NCBI RefSeq assembly: GCF_900086985.1
Contig: NZ_LT593974.1
Span: forward strand, 186,001 to 250,000
Origin: Halomonas sp. HL-93
GTDB taxonomy: Bacteria > Pseudomonadota > Gammaproteobacteria > Pseudomonadales > Halomonadaceae
DNA: 64,000 nucleotides
Direction: 5' to 3'
Part shown: positions 51,112-60,452 of the stretch, piece by piece
Layout of the letters: each line of letters starts with the position of its first letter
Numbering within the stretch: the stretch's first letter is position 1
Program-made: the position numbers and the translations under genes
Notes under the pieces: model-generated
Databases searched by the model: none
Seen by the model: only the letters and a program-made list of their open reading frames with translations
What the model was told of the DNA's origin: nothing

Positions 51112-51683
51112 GGCGATGAATCACCGTCGTCGAGGTCATCGCAAGAAGCGGCCGTCAGGGTCAGATCGAGCCGGTCATCGTTGGTGAACTCAAGGGCGAC
51201 TTTCTCTACGCGTTGGTCACCGCTCACCACCAGTTGATTAAGCCGTTCGCTGACGCTTGATTGATTGGGCGTTAGCGTGGCCTGCCAGTTGTCCAACTCG
51301 CCGCTGAGTTCGATGGTGAAATGCTCCTCCAGGGCCTGCCAATGGCCTCCAAGAAGCCCGCTAAACACCGGGGCGATGACCTGAAATCCCGCGGGCAAGT
51401 CGTCGTTGTCTTCACTCAGCACAACACGTTCCTGCACCGGCGAGGTCGTCTCCCAGACGAGACCCTCGTCGCGTTGCTCAAAATGGCCTCGGCTATCCAG
51501 CTGTGTCTCAAGATCGACCAGGTGGCGGGTTTGCTCGAAGCGGCCGCACTGCGGCGCGTGCTTGGCTAAGCGGTCGGCAAGGGCGGCGCCATCGGGCGCT
51601 GCCCAGGTGGTCGGGCTGAGCATCAGGCTCAGCACGGTCACTGTTACCGTGATAGCGGGGTACCAGAAAAGTCGCTGTCTCAT
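51108..51683 (-). CDS. LolA-like periplasmic lipid/lipoprotein carrier
   Basis: 191 residues with a signal peptide (cleavage after TWA). The mature part matches LolA-like proteins of aryl polyene loci: FEQTRHLVDLETQLDSRGHFEQ and GLVWETTSPV echo LolA's first strands. It likely shuttles the hydrophobic product through the periplasm. GGAGG precedes the ATG, which overlaps the thioesterase stop. Confidence 0.82.
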   Translation of the reverse strand: MRQRLFWYPAITVTVTVLSLMLSPTTWAAPDGAALADRLAKHAPQCGRFEQTRHLVDLETQLDSRGHFEQRDEGLVWETTSPVQERVVLSEDNDDLPAGFQVIAPVFSGLLGGHWQALEEHFTIELSGELDNWQATLTPNQSSVSERLNQLVVSGDQRVEKVALEFTNDDRLDLTLTAASCDDLDDGDSSP

Positions 51684-52120
51684 GTGTTGGCCTCCTGCCA
51701 GGCGATCAGCCGCTCAACTAACGCGGGTGGCGACGCCAGGCGCATTTCATGGTCGTCGAGGCCTACCGCCACCTGCACGCTCCAGGCGCGTGTCAGGCGT
51801 TTGCGCGTTTCGGCATCGCGAATGGTGTAATCAATCTTGAGCCGATGCTCCCATTCACTCATGCGTGCCTCAATGGCGATACGTTGGGCAAACAGGGCCG
51901 GACCCGCATAGCGCAGGCGCAGGTCGATTACCGGCCAGGCGAATCCCGAGGCCTGCATTTGGGGGTAGTTATAGTCGATAGCATCCAGCAGTTCGCAACG
52001 GGCGATTTCCAGATACCGCACATAGTGGCCATGCCAGGCCACCTGCATCATGTCGACATCGTGGAAGGGAATCACCAGCTCGGTCTCGCCCCGTGGCAAC
52101 GGGCGGTCGTCAGGTGTCAT
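51680..52120 (-). CDS. Acyl-CoA/ACP thioesterase (4HBT hotdog family)
   Basis: 146 residues. The hotdog signature FHDVDMMQVAWHGHYVRYLEIAR includes the catalytic Asp position of 4-hydroxybenzoyl-CoA thioesterases. Release or proofreading of the polyene or aryl intermediates is likely. Overlaps the ammonia-lyase gene by 11 bases. Confidence 0.85.
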   Translation of the reverse strand: MTPDDRPLPRGETELVIPFHDVDMMQVAWHGHYVRYLEIARCELLDAIDYNYPQMQASGFAWPVIDLRLRYAGPALFAQRIAIEARMSEWEHRLKIDYTIRDAETRKRLTRAWSVQVAVGLDDHEMRLASPPALVERLIAWQEANT

Positions 52121-53681
52121 ACAAGCTCCAGCGGCGTTGGCGAATCAGGTCACATAGACTGCGCAGTTCGGCTTCCAGAGCACGGTCCTCTTCCAGCACC
52201 GGGAAGACGGACCGGCACTCATCCACAAAGTCAGCCAGGCGCGTAGGAGGCGGCGTGGCGTCGTCGAGGTGGCTGCGCAGTTCAACGGCCTGGCAGGTGG
52301 CGTGCAGGGTGGCGGCGGCGACCTGCTCCACGAGGGTCAGGATACGCAGTGCATCGCGGGCGGCAATGGTGCCCATGCTAACCTTGTCCTGGTTGTGGCA
52401 TTCGGTAGAGCGCGAAAACACGCTGGCCGGCATGGTCAGCTTGAGCGCCTCGGCCGTCCACGCTGACGCGCCGATCTGTACCGCCTTGTAGCCGTGGTTG
52501 AGACTAGCCCGCTCAGGCGCCGCGCCACTCAGGTTGCTGGGTAGGCCGTGATTGAAACGAGTGTCGACCAGCTGCGCCAGTTGGCGATCGAGCAGGTCGG
52601 CCAGGTTGGCACAGGCCTGCTTGAGGCTGTCCATGACAAACGCCACATGCCCCCCATAAAAGTGGCCGCCGTGCATGACCTTGCCGTGCTCGGCGTCGAT
52701 TAATGGGTTGTCGTTGGCGCTGTTGAGTTCGGTCTCGAGGAACTGGCGCCACCAGGGCAGCGAGTCTTCCACGACGCCGATCACATGCGGGGCGCAGCGC
52801 GTCGAGTAACGATCCTGCAGGCGCGGGGAATTGCGCGGCGTGTCGGGCGCGTGAAGGTCGTCCCGCAAGCGCTCGGCGACCCGGTTCTGGCCGGGGTGCG
52901 GCTTGGCGGCGAACAGGTCGGCGTCAAAATGGTAAGGGTTGCCGTCCAGCGCGTAGACTGATAAGCCGGTGATGCGCGTAGAGAGCTGGGTCAGATAGCT
53001 TGTCCGTGCGAACGCGAACACGCCCAGCGCCGTCATCACCGCCGTGCCGTTCATCAGCGCCAGGCCTTCCTTGGGCTTGAGACGATACGGGGTGAGGCCA
53101 TGCGCTGCGAACACCTCCGCCGTGGCGCGGCGTTGCCCACGCTCGAAGACGTCGCGTTCGCCGCACAGTACGGCGGCCAGGTACGACAACGGCGTCAGGT
53201 CACCGCTGGCGCCCACCGACCCCTCTTCGGGAATAACGGGTACGACATCGTGTTCCAGTAACCAGACCAGGCGTTCGAGCAGTTCGACGCTGACCCCTGA
53301 CACGCCGCGACACAGCGACACCAGGCGTACCATGACCACGGCCCGCGAGGCTTCCACCGAGAGCACATCGCCCAGGCCGCAGCCATGGAAGGTATATAGC
53401 TGGCGGGGCAGTTGTTCCAAGTCGGCGGCGGAGACGTCGCGGGTGCAGGAGTCGCCATAGCCGGTAGTGACGCCGTAAACCGTGCCCTCTTCTTCGAGCA
53501 GGCGCTCGAGAAACGCATTGCCGCGGGCGATGCGCTCACGGAACGCGGGTGCCGTCGACAGCACGACGCGGCGTCGGCCTTCGGCGACCGCCAACACTTC
53601 CTCGAGCGTGACGATCGAGCCATCCAGGGTAAGGGGCGCGCTGACCTTGGCGTCAGCGGCCGGGTCATGGTGCGTCGTCAT
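52110..53681 (-). CDS. Aromatic amino acid ammonia-lyase (HAL/PAL family)
   Basis: 523 residues from ATG 53681. The MIO cofactor triad Ala-Ser-Gly is in GSVGASGDLTPLSYL near residue 157. VTTGYGDS near the start, NGTAVMTA and the late block ECHNQDKVSMG complete the family. It deaminates His, Phe or Tyr; in an APE operon a cinnamate or coumarate type product feeding the aryl starter is most plausible. Which amino acid cannot be read safely from sequence. Overlaps the acyltransferase stop. Confidence 0.88.
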   Translation of the reverse strand: MTTHHDPAADAKVSAPLTLDGSIVTLEEVLAVAEGRRRVVLSTAPAFRERIARGNAFLERLLEEEGTVYGVTTGYGDSCTRDVSAADLEQLPRQLYTFHGCGLGDVLSVEASRAVVMVRLVSLCRGVSGVSVELLERLVWLLEHDVVPVIPEEGSVGASGDLTPLSYLAAVLCGERDVFERGQRRATAEVFAAHGLTPYRLKPKEGLALMNGTAVMTALGVFAFARTSYLTQLSTRITGLSVYALDGNPYHFDADLFAAKPHPGQNRVAERLRDDLHAPDTPRNSPRLQDRYSTRCAPHVIGVVEDSLPWWRQFLETELNSANDNPLIDAEHGKVMHGGHFYGGHVAFVMDSLKQACANLADLLDRQLAQLVDTRFNHGLPSNLSGAAPERASLNHGYKAVQIGASAWTAEALKLTMPASVFSRSTECHNQDKVSMGTIAARDALRILTLVEQVAAATLHATCQAVELRSHLDDATPPPTRLADFVDECRSVFPVLEEDRALEAELRSLCDLIRQRRWSLYDT

Positions 53682-54606
53682 GGGGGTAGTCAATGTCGTT
53701 GATCCAGAAGGGGTAGAAATTGAACCATTGCAGCGGGTGACGCCGCACGCGCTCAGCCAGTTGGTCGGCATAACGTTGCATCGCGTCGGCAATCCAGGCT
53801 TCACGCTGCCGACGTGGCAACTGCTGGGTGTCGTCGATGGCATCGAAATCGATCCGGAAGCGGCCATCCTCACGTACACAGGCCAACGCATACAGCGGGC
53901 AGCGGAGCAGCGCCGCCAGCCAGAAGGGGCCTTCGGGAAACAGGGCGGCATCCCCCAGGAAGTTAACACGCTGAGTGCGTTCTCCCGACAGCGGGAGACG
54001 GTCGGCGGCAATCACCACATATCCGCCGGCATTGATGTGTTCGGCCAGGGACTGGGCGGTCGCGGGGGTAATTTCGCTGACTTCCATTATATGCGGGCGT
54101 GGTCGGCCCGTGACGCGCTCTAGCAGCGCATTGAATTTGCGGGCGTTGCGGGTATGCATCATCACCCTCAGCTTAAGTGCTTGGTGTCGCTCAGCAAGCG
54201 CGTTAACCACGTCGAGATTGCCATGATGCGCGACGAGAATCAGGCCGCCGCGCCCGCCAGCGATGGCCGTCACAAAATGCTCGATACCCTTGCCGGCCAG
54301 TTTGTCATCGGGGATATCTCCGCTCCACGCGGCGACCTTATCCATCAAAGTATCGCCGAAGGCCAGGAAATGTCGATAGCTTTGCCACCGCCTTGCGAGT
54401 GGACGTTTCGCGAGGCTTGGAGTGAGGCGCTGAAGGTAGGCCTGGGAGGCACGCCTTGCCGTACCGTGCATCACGAAATACCAGAGTATGACCGGCCATA
54501 GCACGATCCGGAACGGCCAGCGCCCCAGGTAACGCTGTATCGCCACCATCAGGGTCATGCCAATAACACTGCCACGCTCGCCGATGCTTGCCCAGTGCCG
54601 GTTCAT
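53665..54606 (-). CDS. LpxL/HtrB-type acyltransferase
   Basis: 313 residues from ATG 54606, overlapping the glycosyltransferase stop (ATGA). One N-terminal hydrophobic segment (about 20-45). Catalytic-like HHGNLD replaces the usual HxxxxD, followed by AADRLPL and the FPEGPFWLA block. It would transfer an acyl chain, perhaps the polyene, to a glycolipid or lipid at the inner membrane. Confidence 0.83.
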   Translation of the reverse strand: MNRHWASIGERGSVIGMTLMVAIQRYLGRWPFRIVLWPVILWYFVMHGTARRASQAYLQRLTPSLAKRPLARRWQSYRHFLAFGDTLMDKVAAWSGDIPDDKLAGKGIEHFVTAIAGGRGGLILVAHHGNLDVVNALAERHQALKLRVMMHTRNARKFNALLERVTGRPRPHIMEVSEITPATAQSLAEHINAGGYVVIAADRLPLSGERTQRVNFLGDAALFPEGPFWLAALLRCPLYALACVREDGRFRIDFDAIDDTQQLPRRQREAWIADAMQRYADQLAERVRRHPLQWFNFYPFWINDIDYPHDDAP

Positions 54607-55373
54607 GGGCGCACCTTGCTCGACGGTTGTCGAAAGCGCCGGATGAGCAGGCGGGGAAGGCGCCACAGCATGCCGAAGAATAACCGGGTATGCATGGCGG
54701 CGATCTGGCGGTTGTCGCGCCACAGGGCGTAATGGCTCACGCCATCGTCGGGGTATTGCACCCGCACAGGCTGGTTGGACACAGCGCCACCTGCCCAGTG
54801 CCAGCGCACCAGTACTTCGGTGTCAAAGGTCATGCGGTCGCCACAGGCGTGGCGTTCCAGCAGGTGATTGAGCGGCGCAACCGGGTAAAGCCTGACGCCG
54901 CACATGGAATCGCGGATATCCAGGGACAAGGTGTTGATCCATACCCACACGTGCGTTGCATAGCGGCCGTAGAAGCGTATTTTTGGCACGCTGGCATCGT
55001 AACGAGGGTAGCCGATCACCAGCGTTTCGGGCGACGTGTCCAGTTCAGCGAGAAAGGCAGGCAAGTCGTCGCTGGCATGTTGGCCGTCGGCATCCACCTG
55101 CAGGGCATGGGTGAAGCCCAACTGCTGGGCGTGTGCCAGTCCGGCACGCACCGCCGCGCCCTTGCCCTGATTATAGGCAAGCCGCAGCAGGTGGTGGCCC
55201 TGTTCCGCGAGGCGGTCGAGTTCGGTGGCACACTCGGCATCACAGCCATCATCGACCAGCAGCAGCGGTATCCCCAGCGCAGCGAGTTTTTCGCACACCG
55301 GCCCGACCGTGGCGGGGTGGTTATAGACGGGAATGAGAACGCAGGGGGAGTACTTGGTACAGTATTCAGCCAT
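54603..55373 (-). CDS. Family 2 glycosyltransferase
   Basis: 256 residues from ATG 55373, overlapping the ligase stop by 8 bases. GT-A fold: PCVLIPVYNHPATVGPV, LLVDDGC, and the metal-binding DADGQH. A C-terminal amphipathic segment (RLFFGMLWRLPRLLI) suggests membrane attachment. It likely adds a sugar to the lipid anchor of the aryl polyene. Confidence 0.87.
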   Translation of the reverse strand: MAEYCTKYSPCVLIPVYNHPATVGPVCEKLAALGIPLLLVDDGCDAECATELDRLAEQGHHLLRLAYNQGKGAAVRAGLAHAQQLGFTHALQVDADGQHASDDLPAFLAELDTSPETLVIGYPRYDASVPKIRFYGRYATHVWVWINTLSLDIRDSMCGVRLYPVAPLNHLLERHACGDRMTFDTEVLVRWHWAGGAVSNQPVRVQYPDDGVSHYALWRDNRQIAAMHTRLFFGMLWRLPRLLIRRFRQPSSKVRP

Positions 55374-57069
55374 GTTGCTCTCCCTCCTGGATATGCATGC
55401 GAACCTGTCCGCTACAATGCCGTCCTTCGTGTGAATCAATATAGAAAGCCAAGCCGTCGTCCCGGCGTGTCAGTTTCAGCGTGAAACGGGCTCCAGGGCG
55501 TAATACTCGCTGGAATTTCAAGCGTTCGATACCCTGAAACTCGCCGAGTTGCCCGAAGCGTTCACCGGCGAAATTAATCGCCCACTGTACCATGACCACC
55601 CCTGGCACCAGCGGATACTCATCGAAGTGGCCTTCGAGAAAAATCAAACGCTCCGGCACTTCCAGCGTTAGGGTGCAGGTGTCGGGGTCCGGGCGATCAT
55701 CGCCTAGCCAGCGTGGCGATTTGGGGTCATCAAGGTCAGCGAATAGCTGGTTGATCAGCGAGCGGTCGAGCTTGCTCTGAGTATTGCACGGCAGGGCATC
55801 GACGAAGCGCCAGTAGCGAGGGATGGTGACCCGCTCCAGGTGATGCGATAAATGCGTTCGTAAGCGCTGAATCAGTGCATGGCGGGTGGCGTGTTCGTGC
55901 GGAATCACCGCGCTGGGCAGCACGGCCACGACGCCTAGCCGCCCGTCACTCCGGCCAAGATCGATACAACGTGCGTCGCTGATTTCCGGCGCGGTGGCGA
56001 GGATACGCTCGATATGCGACAAGGAAACCCGCTTGCCCGCGATCTTTACCACGCGATCCGCGCGGCCCAGCAGCTCGAAGCCATTGCGCACGGGTGTCAC
56101 TCGGTCTGGCTGGTGCCACCAGCGTTGAGGGTCCTCAAGAAAGGGCGAACGCAGCGCTAAGTACTCATCCTCACACGCTACCTGCACACCGGGTAGGGGT
56201 TGCCAGGCAGCGCTTAAGGTTTGGCGACGCTGGGCGATCCCGCCTGTTTCGGTACTGCCATAGATTTCAATCACCGGAGCATGCAGTAACGTTTCGCTGC
56301 GCTGGGCATGCGCTGAAGCCAGCGGCGCGCCCGAGGAAAACAGGCGTAGGGGGCGAGGAAGGTCGCGCCACGGCAGGTGCTCCGGCAAACGCGTCAATTG
56401 AGCGGGGGAGCTTACAACCACCGGCGCAAGGCCGGCATCGCCAGCGTCCTTCAGCCGCGCGGCCAGCGTCTCAGGGTAACAGCACGCGTCGCCACAAAAG
56501 GCAGCGCTGGCGCATAGAGGATGCAGCACGCCGGTCAGCAACCCATAAATATGCTGGTGACTGACCTGAGAAATGACGCAACAATCAGCCAGCGGCCACA
56601 GCTGCGCATGGGCCGCTAATTCTGCTTCGAGCTGGTCAAACCGTTTGGTGAGACGCACAGGCGCGCCCGTCGAGCCTGAAGTATGCAGGACAACCGCCGT
56701 CGCTGTTGAACGAAGCGGCGCCGGTTGAGGAAGCGGCTCACCCGCAGCATGTTCGACTCGGTTGCCGGGAGCGTCGGGCAGCGTGCCGTCAACTTCCTGA
56801 GCAATGCGTGCCAGTGTTGCGGGACGATCATCGGCGGGCAGGACCGCCACACGACCGCTCTCCCACAGGGCAATCAAGGCTGCGCAAAATTCCCCAGGGT
56901 GAGGTTGATAGAGTAACCATTCACCGCCAGGTTGGTCGGCCAGCCAGTGATGCCAGGCATCGATTCGCGGCGCGAGCGAAAGCGGGTCGACCCAGTGCTG
57001 AGGGAGGATGCGGTGGTGGCGCGCGAGTTTCCGACGCCAGGGTAGCTGGGTGAGCGGCACGAATGTCAC
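55366..57069 (-). CDS. Acyl/aryl-ACP ligase fused to an ApeI-type dehydratase
   Basis: 567 residues from GTG 57069, overlapping the membrane-protein stop (GTGA). Residues 1-450 are an AMP-forming ligase: LHTSGSTGAPVRLTK is the ATP loop, EIYGSTETGGIA the adenine motif and GRADRVVKIAGKRVSL the hinge. Residues about 460-567 are a hotdog domain (LEVPERLIFLEGHFDEYPLVPG) like ApeI, with the catalytic His in EGHFDEYP. The ligase loads the aryl acid onto ACP; the hotdog part pairs functionally with ApeP. Confidence 0.88.
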   Translation of the reverse strand: MTFVPLTQLPWRRKLARHHRILPQHWVDPLSLAPRIDAWHHWLADQPGGEWLLYQPHPGEFCAALIALWESGRVAVLPADDRPATLARIAQEVDGTLPDAPGNRVEHAAGEPLPQPAPLRSTATAVVLHTSGSTGAPVRLTKRFDQLEAELAAHAQLWPLADCCVISQVSHQHIYGLLTGVLHPLCASAAFCGDACCYPETLAARLKDAGDAGLAPVVVSSPAQLTRLPEHLPWRDLPRPLRLFSSGAPLASAHAQRSETLLHAPVIEIYGSTETGGIAQRRQTLSAAWQPLPGVQVACEDEYLALRSPFLEDPQRWWHQPDRVTPVRNGFELLGRADRVVKIAGKRVSLSHIERILATAPEISDARCIDLGRSDGRLGVVAVLPSAVIPHEHATRHALIQRLRTHLSHHLERVTIPRYWRFVDALPCNTQSKLDRSLINQLFADLDDPKSPRWLGDDRPDPDTCTLTLEVPERLIFLEGHFDEYPLVPGVVMVQWAINFAGERFGQLGEFQGIERLKFQRVLRPGARFTLKLTRRDDGLAFYIDSHEGRHCSGQVRMHIQEGEQHG

Positions 57070-57602
57070 GACAGGCTTCTCCGCAAACGGTGGCGCAACA
57101 GCCATTCCCCGGAGAACATAAGCGCGATCAGCCCATAGCTGATGACGCCGTTGTACAGCGTCCAGGTGGCCAGGTCGGCATATAAAGCGGTCCAGGCGGC
57201 GATGCTGCCGTTGAGCACAAAAAAACCGCACCACGCCCAGGTGACGCGGCGGGTATAGGCAACGCCGGTCGGCGGCAGGTCGGGCTCTTTCAGTCGCGCC
57301 AGGCGCTCGACAATCGGCATGCCCCGCCACAGGCTGGAGAGAAAAACGGCCAGCATCAGGGCGTTGATGGCGACAGGGTAGGCACGCATGCCTAGGTCGG
57401 CGTAGCCTAATCCACCGAGCACAAGCATCAATACCGCTACCATGATCGCCAGATAGCGAGCCTGCGACATCCGCCAGGCGAGTAGCGCTGCCCCGGCGAC
57501 CAGCAGTGGCCAGCTACCTACATGGCCATGCAGCACAAAGACCAGTACCGGCCAGGCCACTGCCAGCAGTACGCTGAGTGTGTTGATTCCTTGCCTTGGC
57601 AT
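57066..57602 (-). CDS. COG4648-type integral membrane protein (ApeG-like)
   Basis: 178 residues with about five membrane segments and the conserved VTWAWCGFFVLNGSIAAWTAL block. Present in nearly all aryl polyene loci, function unknown. Starts 3 bases after the ACP stop. Confidence 0.82.
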   Translation of the reverse strand: MPRQGINTLSVLLAVAWPVLVFVLHGHVGSWPLLVAGAALLAWRMSQARYLAIMVAVLMLVLGGLGYADLGMRAYPVAINALMLAVFLSSLWRGMPIVERLARLKEPDLPPTGVAYTRRVTWAWCGFFVLNGSIAAWTALYADLATWTLYNGVISYGLIALMFSGEWLLRHRLRRSLS

Positions 57603-57605
57603 ATC

Positions 57606-57872
57606 TCAGCGTTGCATCAGGCGTTCGACGGCATTGACCACGTCATCGATGGTGCGCACCGATTTGAAGTCGTCGGGGTTGATGCGCCGGCCGGTGAATT
57701 GCTTGAGCTCGACGACCAGGTCCACAGCATCGATGCTGTCGATATCCAGGTCTTCATAGAGGCGTGCCTGGGGTTTGATATCGTGAGAATCGAGCTCAAA
57801 TAACTCGATCAGCGTCTTGCTCACGTGAGTAAAGATTTTCGTACGCTCAGTGGCAGCAACATCAGTCGACAC
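57606..57872 (-). CDS. Acyl carrier protein, second of a pair
   Basis: 88 residues from GTG 57872, which overlaps the first ACP's stop. The phosphopantetheine Ser is Ser46 in EDLDIDSIDAVDL. Carries aryl and polyene intermediates. Confidence 0.88.
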   Translation of the reverse strand: MSTDVAATERTKIFTHVSKTLIELFELDSHDIKPQARLYEDLDIDSIDAVDLVVELKQFTGRRINPDDFKSVRTIDDVVNAVERLMQR

Positions 57873-58134
57873 GGCGGGCCTCCACGAGTGCCTGCAGGGC
57901 ATTCAGGTTGGCGAAGTGCTGGCGTGTTTCCTCGGCTTCGGCATCTAGCTTGATACCGTAGCGCTTCTGCAATGCCAAACCAAGCTCCAGGGCATCGATG
58001 GAATCGAGTCCTAGCCCGTCGCCAAATAAAGGGGCTTCAGGGTCGATATCGTCTGGCGCAATATCCTCAAGCTCCAGCGTGTCGATGATCATGCGCTTGA
58101 GTTCAAGCGTCAGGTCGGAGGGTTCGCTCATCAT
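57862..58134 (-). CDS. Acyl carrier protein, first of a pair
   Basis: 90 residues, or 89 if the second ATG is used. Ser45 in GLGLDSIDALEL is the attachment site. It corresponds to ApeE/ApeF-type carriers; which one is uncertain. It overlaps the acyltransferase gene by 32 bases. Confidence 0.88.
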   Translation of the reverse strand: MMSEPSDLTLELKRMIIDTLELEDIAPDDIDPEAPLFGDGLGLDSIDALELGLALQKRYGIKLDAEAEETRQHFANLNALQALVEARRVD

Positions 58135-58891
58135 GTAAGTGTTCCAATTCCCTATTGAAGTGATCGCTTAGCCGACGTGTCAGTTGTCTGGCGAGCTGCC
58201 CGGTCGGCTGCTGATTGTCTGTATTGACGGGCAGATCGTGAAGCACACGCAGATCCATCTGCACCTTGCGGATAGGAATCCGGTACCAAGGCTCCCCTTT
58301 GGTCAGCGTGGTCGGCGTGCATTGTATCAGTACCGGTGTGATATCCGTGCCCGAGCGCAGGGCAATATTGGCGCCCCCGCGACGAAACTTGATCGGCCGC
58401 TGGGGGGCGGTTCGCGTGCCTTCGGGAAACAGAATCAAAGAATTGCCTTTCGCCAGGCTCGCCTTGGCTGCCTCGAGCACCGCTTCAGGGTCGGCATTGG
58501 TAATATAACCCGCCGCCAGGATGGGGCCACGGGTGAACGGGTTGTTGGCCAGCTTGCCCTTGACGATACAGTCAGCGTTGGGGACATAGGCCAACAGAAA
58601 CACCACATCGATCAGCGAAGGGTGGTTGGCCAGTACTAGCAACCCAGGGCGCTGCAAACGCTCCATATGTTCGAAACGATAATCCAGTACGCCGAGTTTC
58701 TGCATGAGCGTGGCGAATAAGCGGAAACAGCGCTGGATCAACCGGCGTGCAATTCGCTGACGACGTTCGCTATTGCGAATACACAGTCGGATAAGGGGGG
58801 CGACCACTAAACCAATGACCAGGCCACCGATACCGAACATCAAAAACGAGATGGCCGTCCCTAACCCACGGCGCCACTGATCAAGCGTCAT
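58103..58891 (-). CDS. 1-acyl-sn-glycerol-3-phosphate acyltransferase-like (PlsC family)
   Basis: 262 residues. One N-terminal hydrophobic segment, HPSLID (HxxxxD-type motif), and FPEGTRTAP further on, the two PlsC active-site blocks. Probably acylates the lipid anchor of the pigment at the inner membrane face. ATG overlaps the stop of the chain-length-factor gene. Confidence 0.88.
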   Translation of the reverse strand: MTLDQWRRGLGTAISFLMFGIGGLVIGLVVAPLIRLCIRNSERRQRIARRLIQRCFRLFATLMQKLGVLDYRFEHMERLQRPGLLVLANHPSLIDVVFLLAYVPNADCIVKGKLANNPFTRGPILAAGYITNADPEAVLEAAKASLAKGNSLILFPEGTRTAPQRPIKFRRGGANIALRSGTDITPVLIQCTPTTLTKGEPWYRIPIRKVQMDLRVLHDLPVNTDNQQPTGQLARQLTRRLSDHFNRELEHLHDERTLRPDA

Positions 58892-59559
58892 CCTGCCTCC
58901 AGTCGCCAGCGCAGCAAGCCGTCAAGAAATGGGGTGTCGGCATTCAACCAGGCGATCACATCAGCCGGTGTGGGGCGTGAGGGCGATGAAACTGGCTGGG
59001 ACTCAAGCTTGGTTCCCGGGCCAAATGATAGCCGCATACCCACCGCGCTAGGTAAGCCGGGGTCTTCGGCATACCCCTGATAGGGGGCAGGCAGGGGCCC
59101 CTCAGAGAAAACGATTACGACCGCTGGGTATCCTTCAACGAGATAGCCGTTTGCCTCACAAAGCAGCGCGTCGAATTCATTACCGCAGGCACCCAAGGCT
59201 TGTAAGGGTAGGTGGTGTCGATTGGCGATCGAGTGCACGCCCAAGACGGCATTGTGAACAGACATCGAAAAGCGGGTTGGGGAGATCGGCTCTCCCTGCG
59301 TGATCGATTCCAGCATTTGCAGCGTATGGGACGCATCACCATGGCGTGAGGCATGAATCAGTGGGCACGCACTTTCGGAGTCTAGCAGACTCAAAATGCC
59401 ACACGTCGCGCGGCCGACTTCGTCCAAGCGACGACGCAGCATCGGCGGAAGCGGGGAAGCGCTGACGTTAGACGAGAGGTCGTGCTGACGGCGTATTGCA
59501 ACGCTTGGCTGAGCCGCGCTCCACGCCTGCCAGTCCTCAAGGTGAAAGGCTGCGGGCAT
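58888..59559 (-). CDS. apeC: Beta-ketoacyl synthase chain-length factor, ApeC type
   Basis: 223 residues, matching the short Ketoacyl-synt_2 (PF13723) family. FSMSVHNAVLGVHSIAN and the following LGACGNEFDALL are its conserved blocks; the active-site Cys of a true KS is not apparent. It is the first gene of the operon. It should form the heterodimer with ApeO that sets polyene length. The operon promoter should lie in the 59560-59784 gap. Confidence 0.86.
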   Translation of the reverse strand: MPAAFHLEDWQAWSAAQPSVAIRRQHDLSSNVSASPLPPMLRRRLDEVGRATCGILSLLDSESACPLIHASRHGDASHTLQMLESITQGEPISPTRFSMSVHNAVLGVHSIANRHHLPLQALGACGNEFDALLCEANGYLVEGYPAVVIVFSEGPLPAPYQGYAEDPGLPSAVGMRLSFGPGTKLESQPVSSPSRPTPADVIAWLNADTPFLDGLLRWRLEAG

Positions 59560-59784
59560 ATCGCTGTCTTTGCATAAGGATGGCCGACAAGGTTAACTTG
59601 CCGATGCTGTTGGCTCAAGTTGTTTAGGGCTTGCTGTGCTCTTTATATGATGTCAATAAGGAGTGGCTAATAAAAAAATTTAAAAATAGCTAAAGAAAAT
59701 ATTTAAGCTTCCGATAATAACAAATTCCTTGAGGAGTCTAATAATTCCTAGGGTATTAATTAAAAGAAAAGGGAGCTAAGAGAA

Positions 59785-60306
59785 ATGATGAGATATTTGC
59801 TGATTGCCGTTGTTGTGCTGCTTGTTTCGGGCTGCGGATCAGCCCAAGTGAGGACAGACCAAGCGGCTGCGCCACTCGATAGATATACGCAATTTCATGT
59901 GGACAACGTCGACGTCAGTTCGACCGAGAAAGGTGAGAAATTTGCCACGCTTAATGAGGAGTTTGATGAGTATGCGACCAGTCGCCTACTTGGAGTGATC
60001 AAGGAAGCTGGACGCTTCCAGCTCGCCACTGACGAGCAAGTATCAGAGGTAAGTACGATAGTCGCAGAGGCAAATATCGATGTCACTTATGGAAGCAGAG
60101 CAAAGCGGTATTGGGTAGGATTTGGCGCTGGGAAAGGAACCGTGCGCTCTACGCTTGTGCTACGTGATGCAGTCAGCGAAGAGACGTTGTTACAGTTATC
60201 CAGCGATAGTGATTTAACCGTGGGGGCATTTGGTGGGAGCATGGATGCAACCATTCGGGATAATATTGATGAATTGATGGCCGAACTTAAGCAACAGCTA
60301 TTATAG
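59785..60306 (+). CDS. Lipoprotein, DUF4410-like
   Basis: 173 residues with a signal ending at the lipobox VSGC. The mature part resembles DUF4410-type proteins (VGFGAGKGTVRSTLVLRDA), with a glycine-rich stretch at about 110-120. Unknown function, probably outer-membrane anchored. It is divergent from the APE operon and ends well before the LysR gene. Confidence 0.72.
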   Translation: MMRYLLIAVVVLLVSGCGSAQVRTDQAAAPLDRYTQFHVDNVDVSSTEKGEKFATLNEEFDEYATSRLLGVIKEAGRFQLATDEQVSEVSTIVAEANIDVTYGSRAKRYWVGFGAGKGTVRSTLVLRDAVSEETLLQLSSDSDLTVGAFGGSMDATIRDNIDELMAELKQQLL

Positions 60307-60452
60307 TTTCACGCCTAAATGTATCTTTTGGTCTTTGGTAATAAGTCTAGGCCAGCCGGTAAAGTGCTTTAGGCGATTACGCGTAGCGAGTCTATTATTT
60401 CGCTGGGTTGAAGCAATCGTTTTTTTAAGACTAAGAAAATTTTGAGGCCTTT

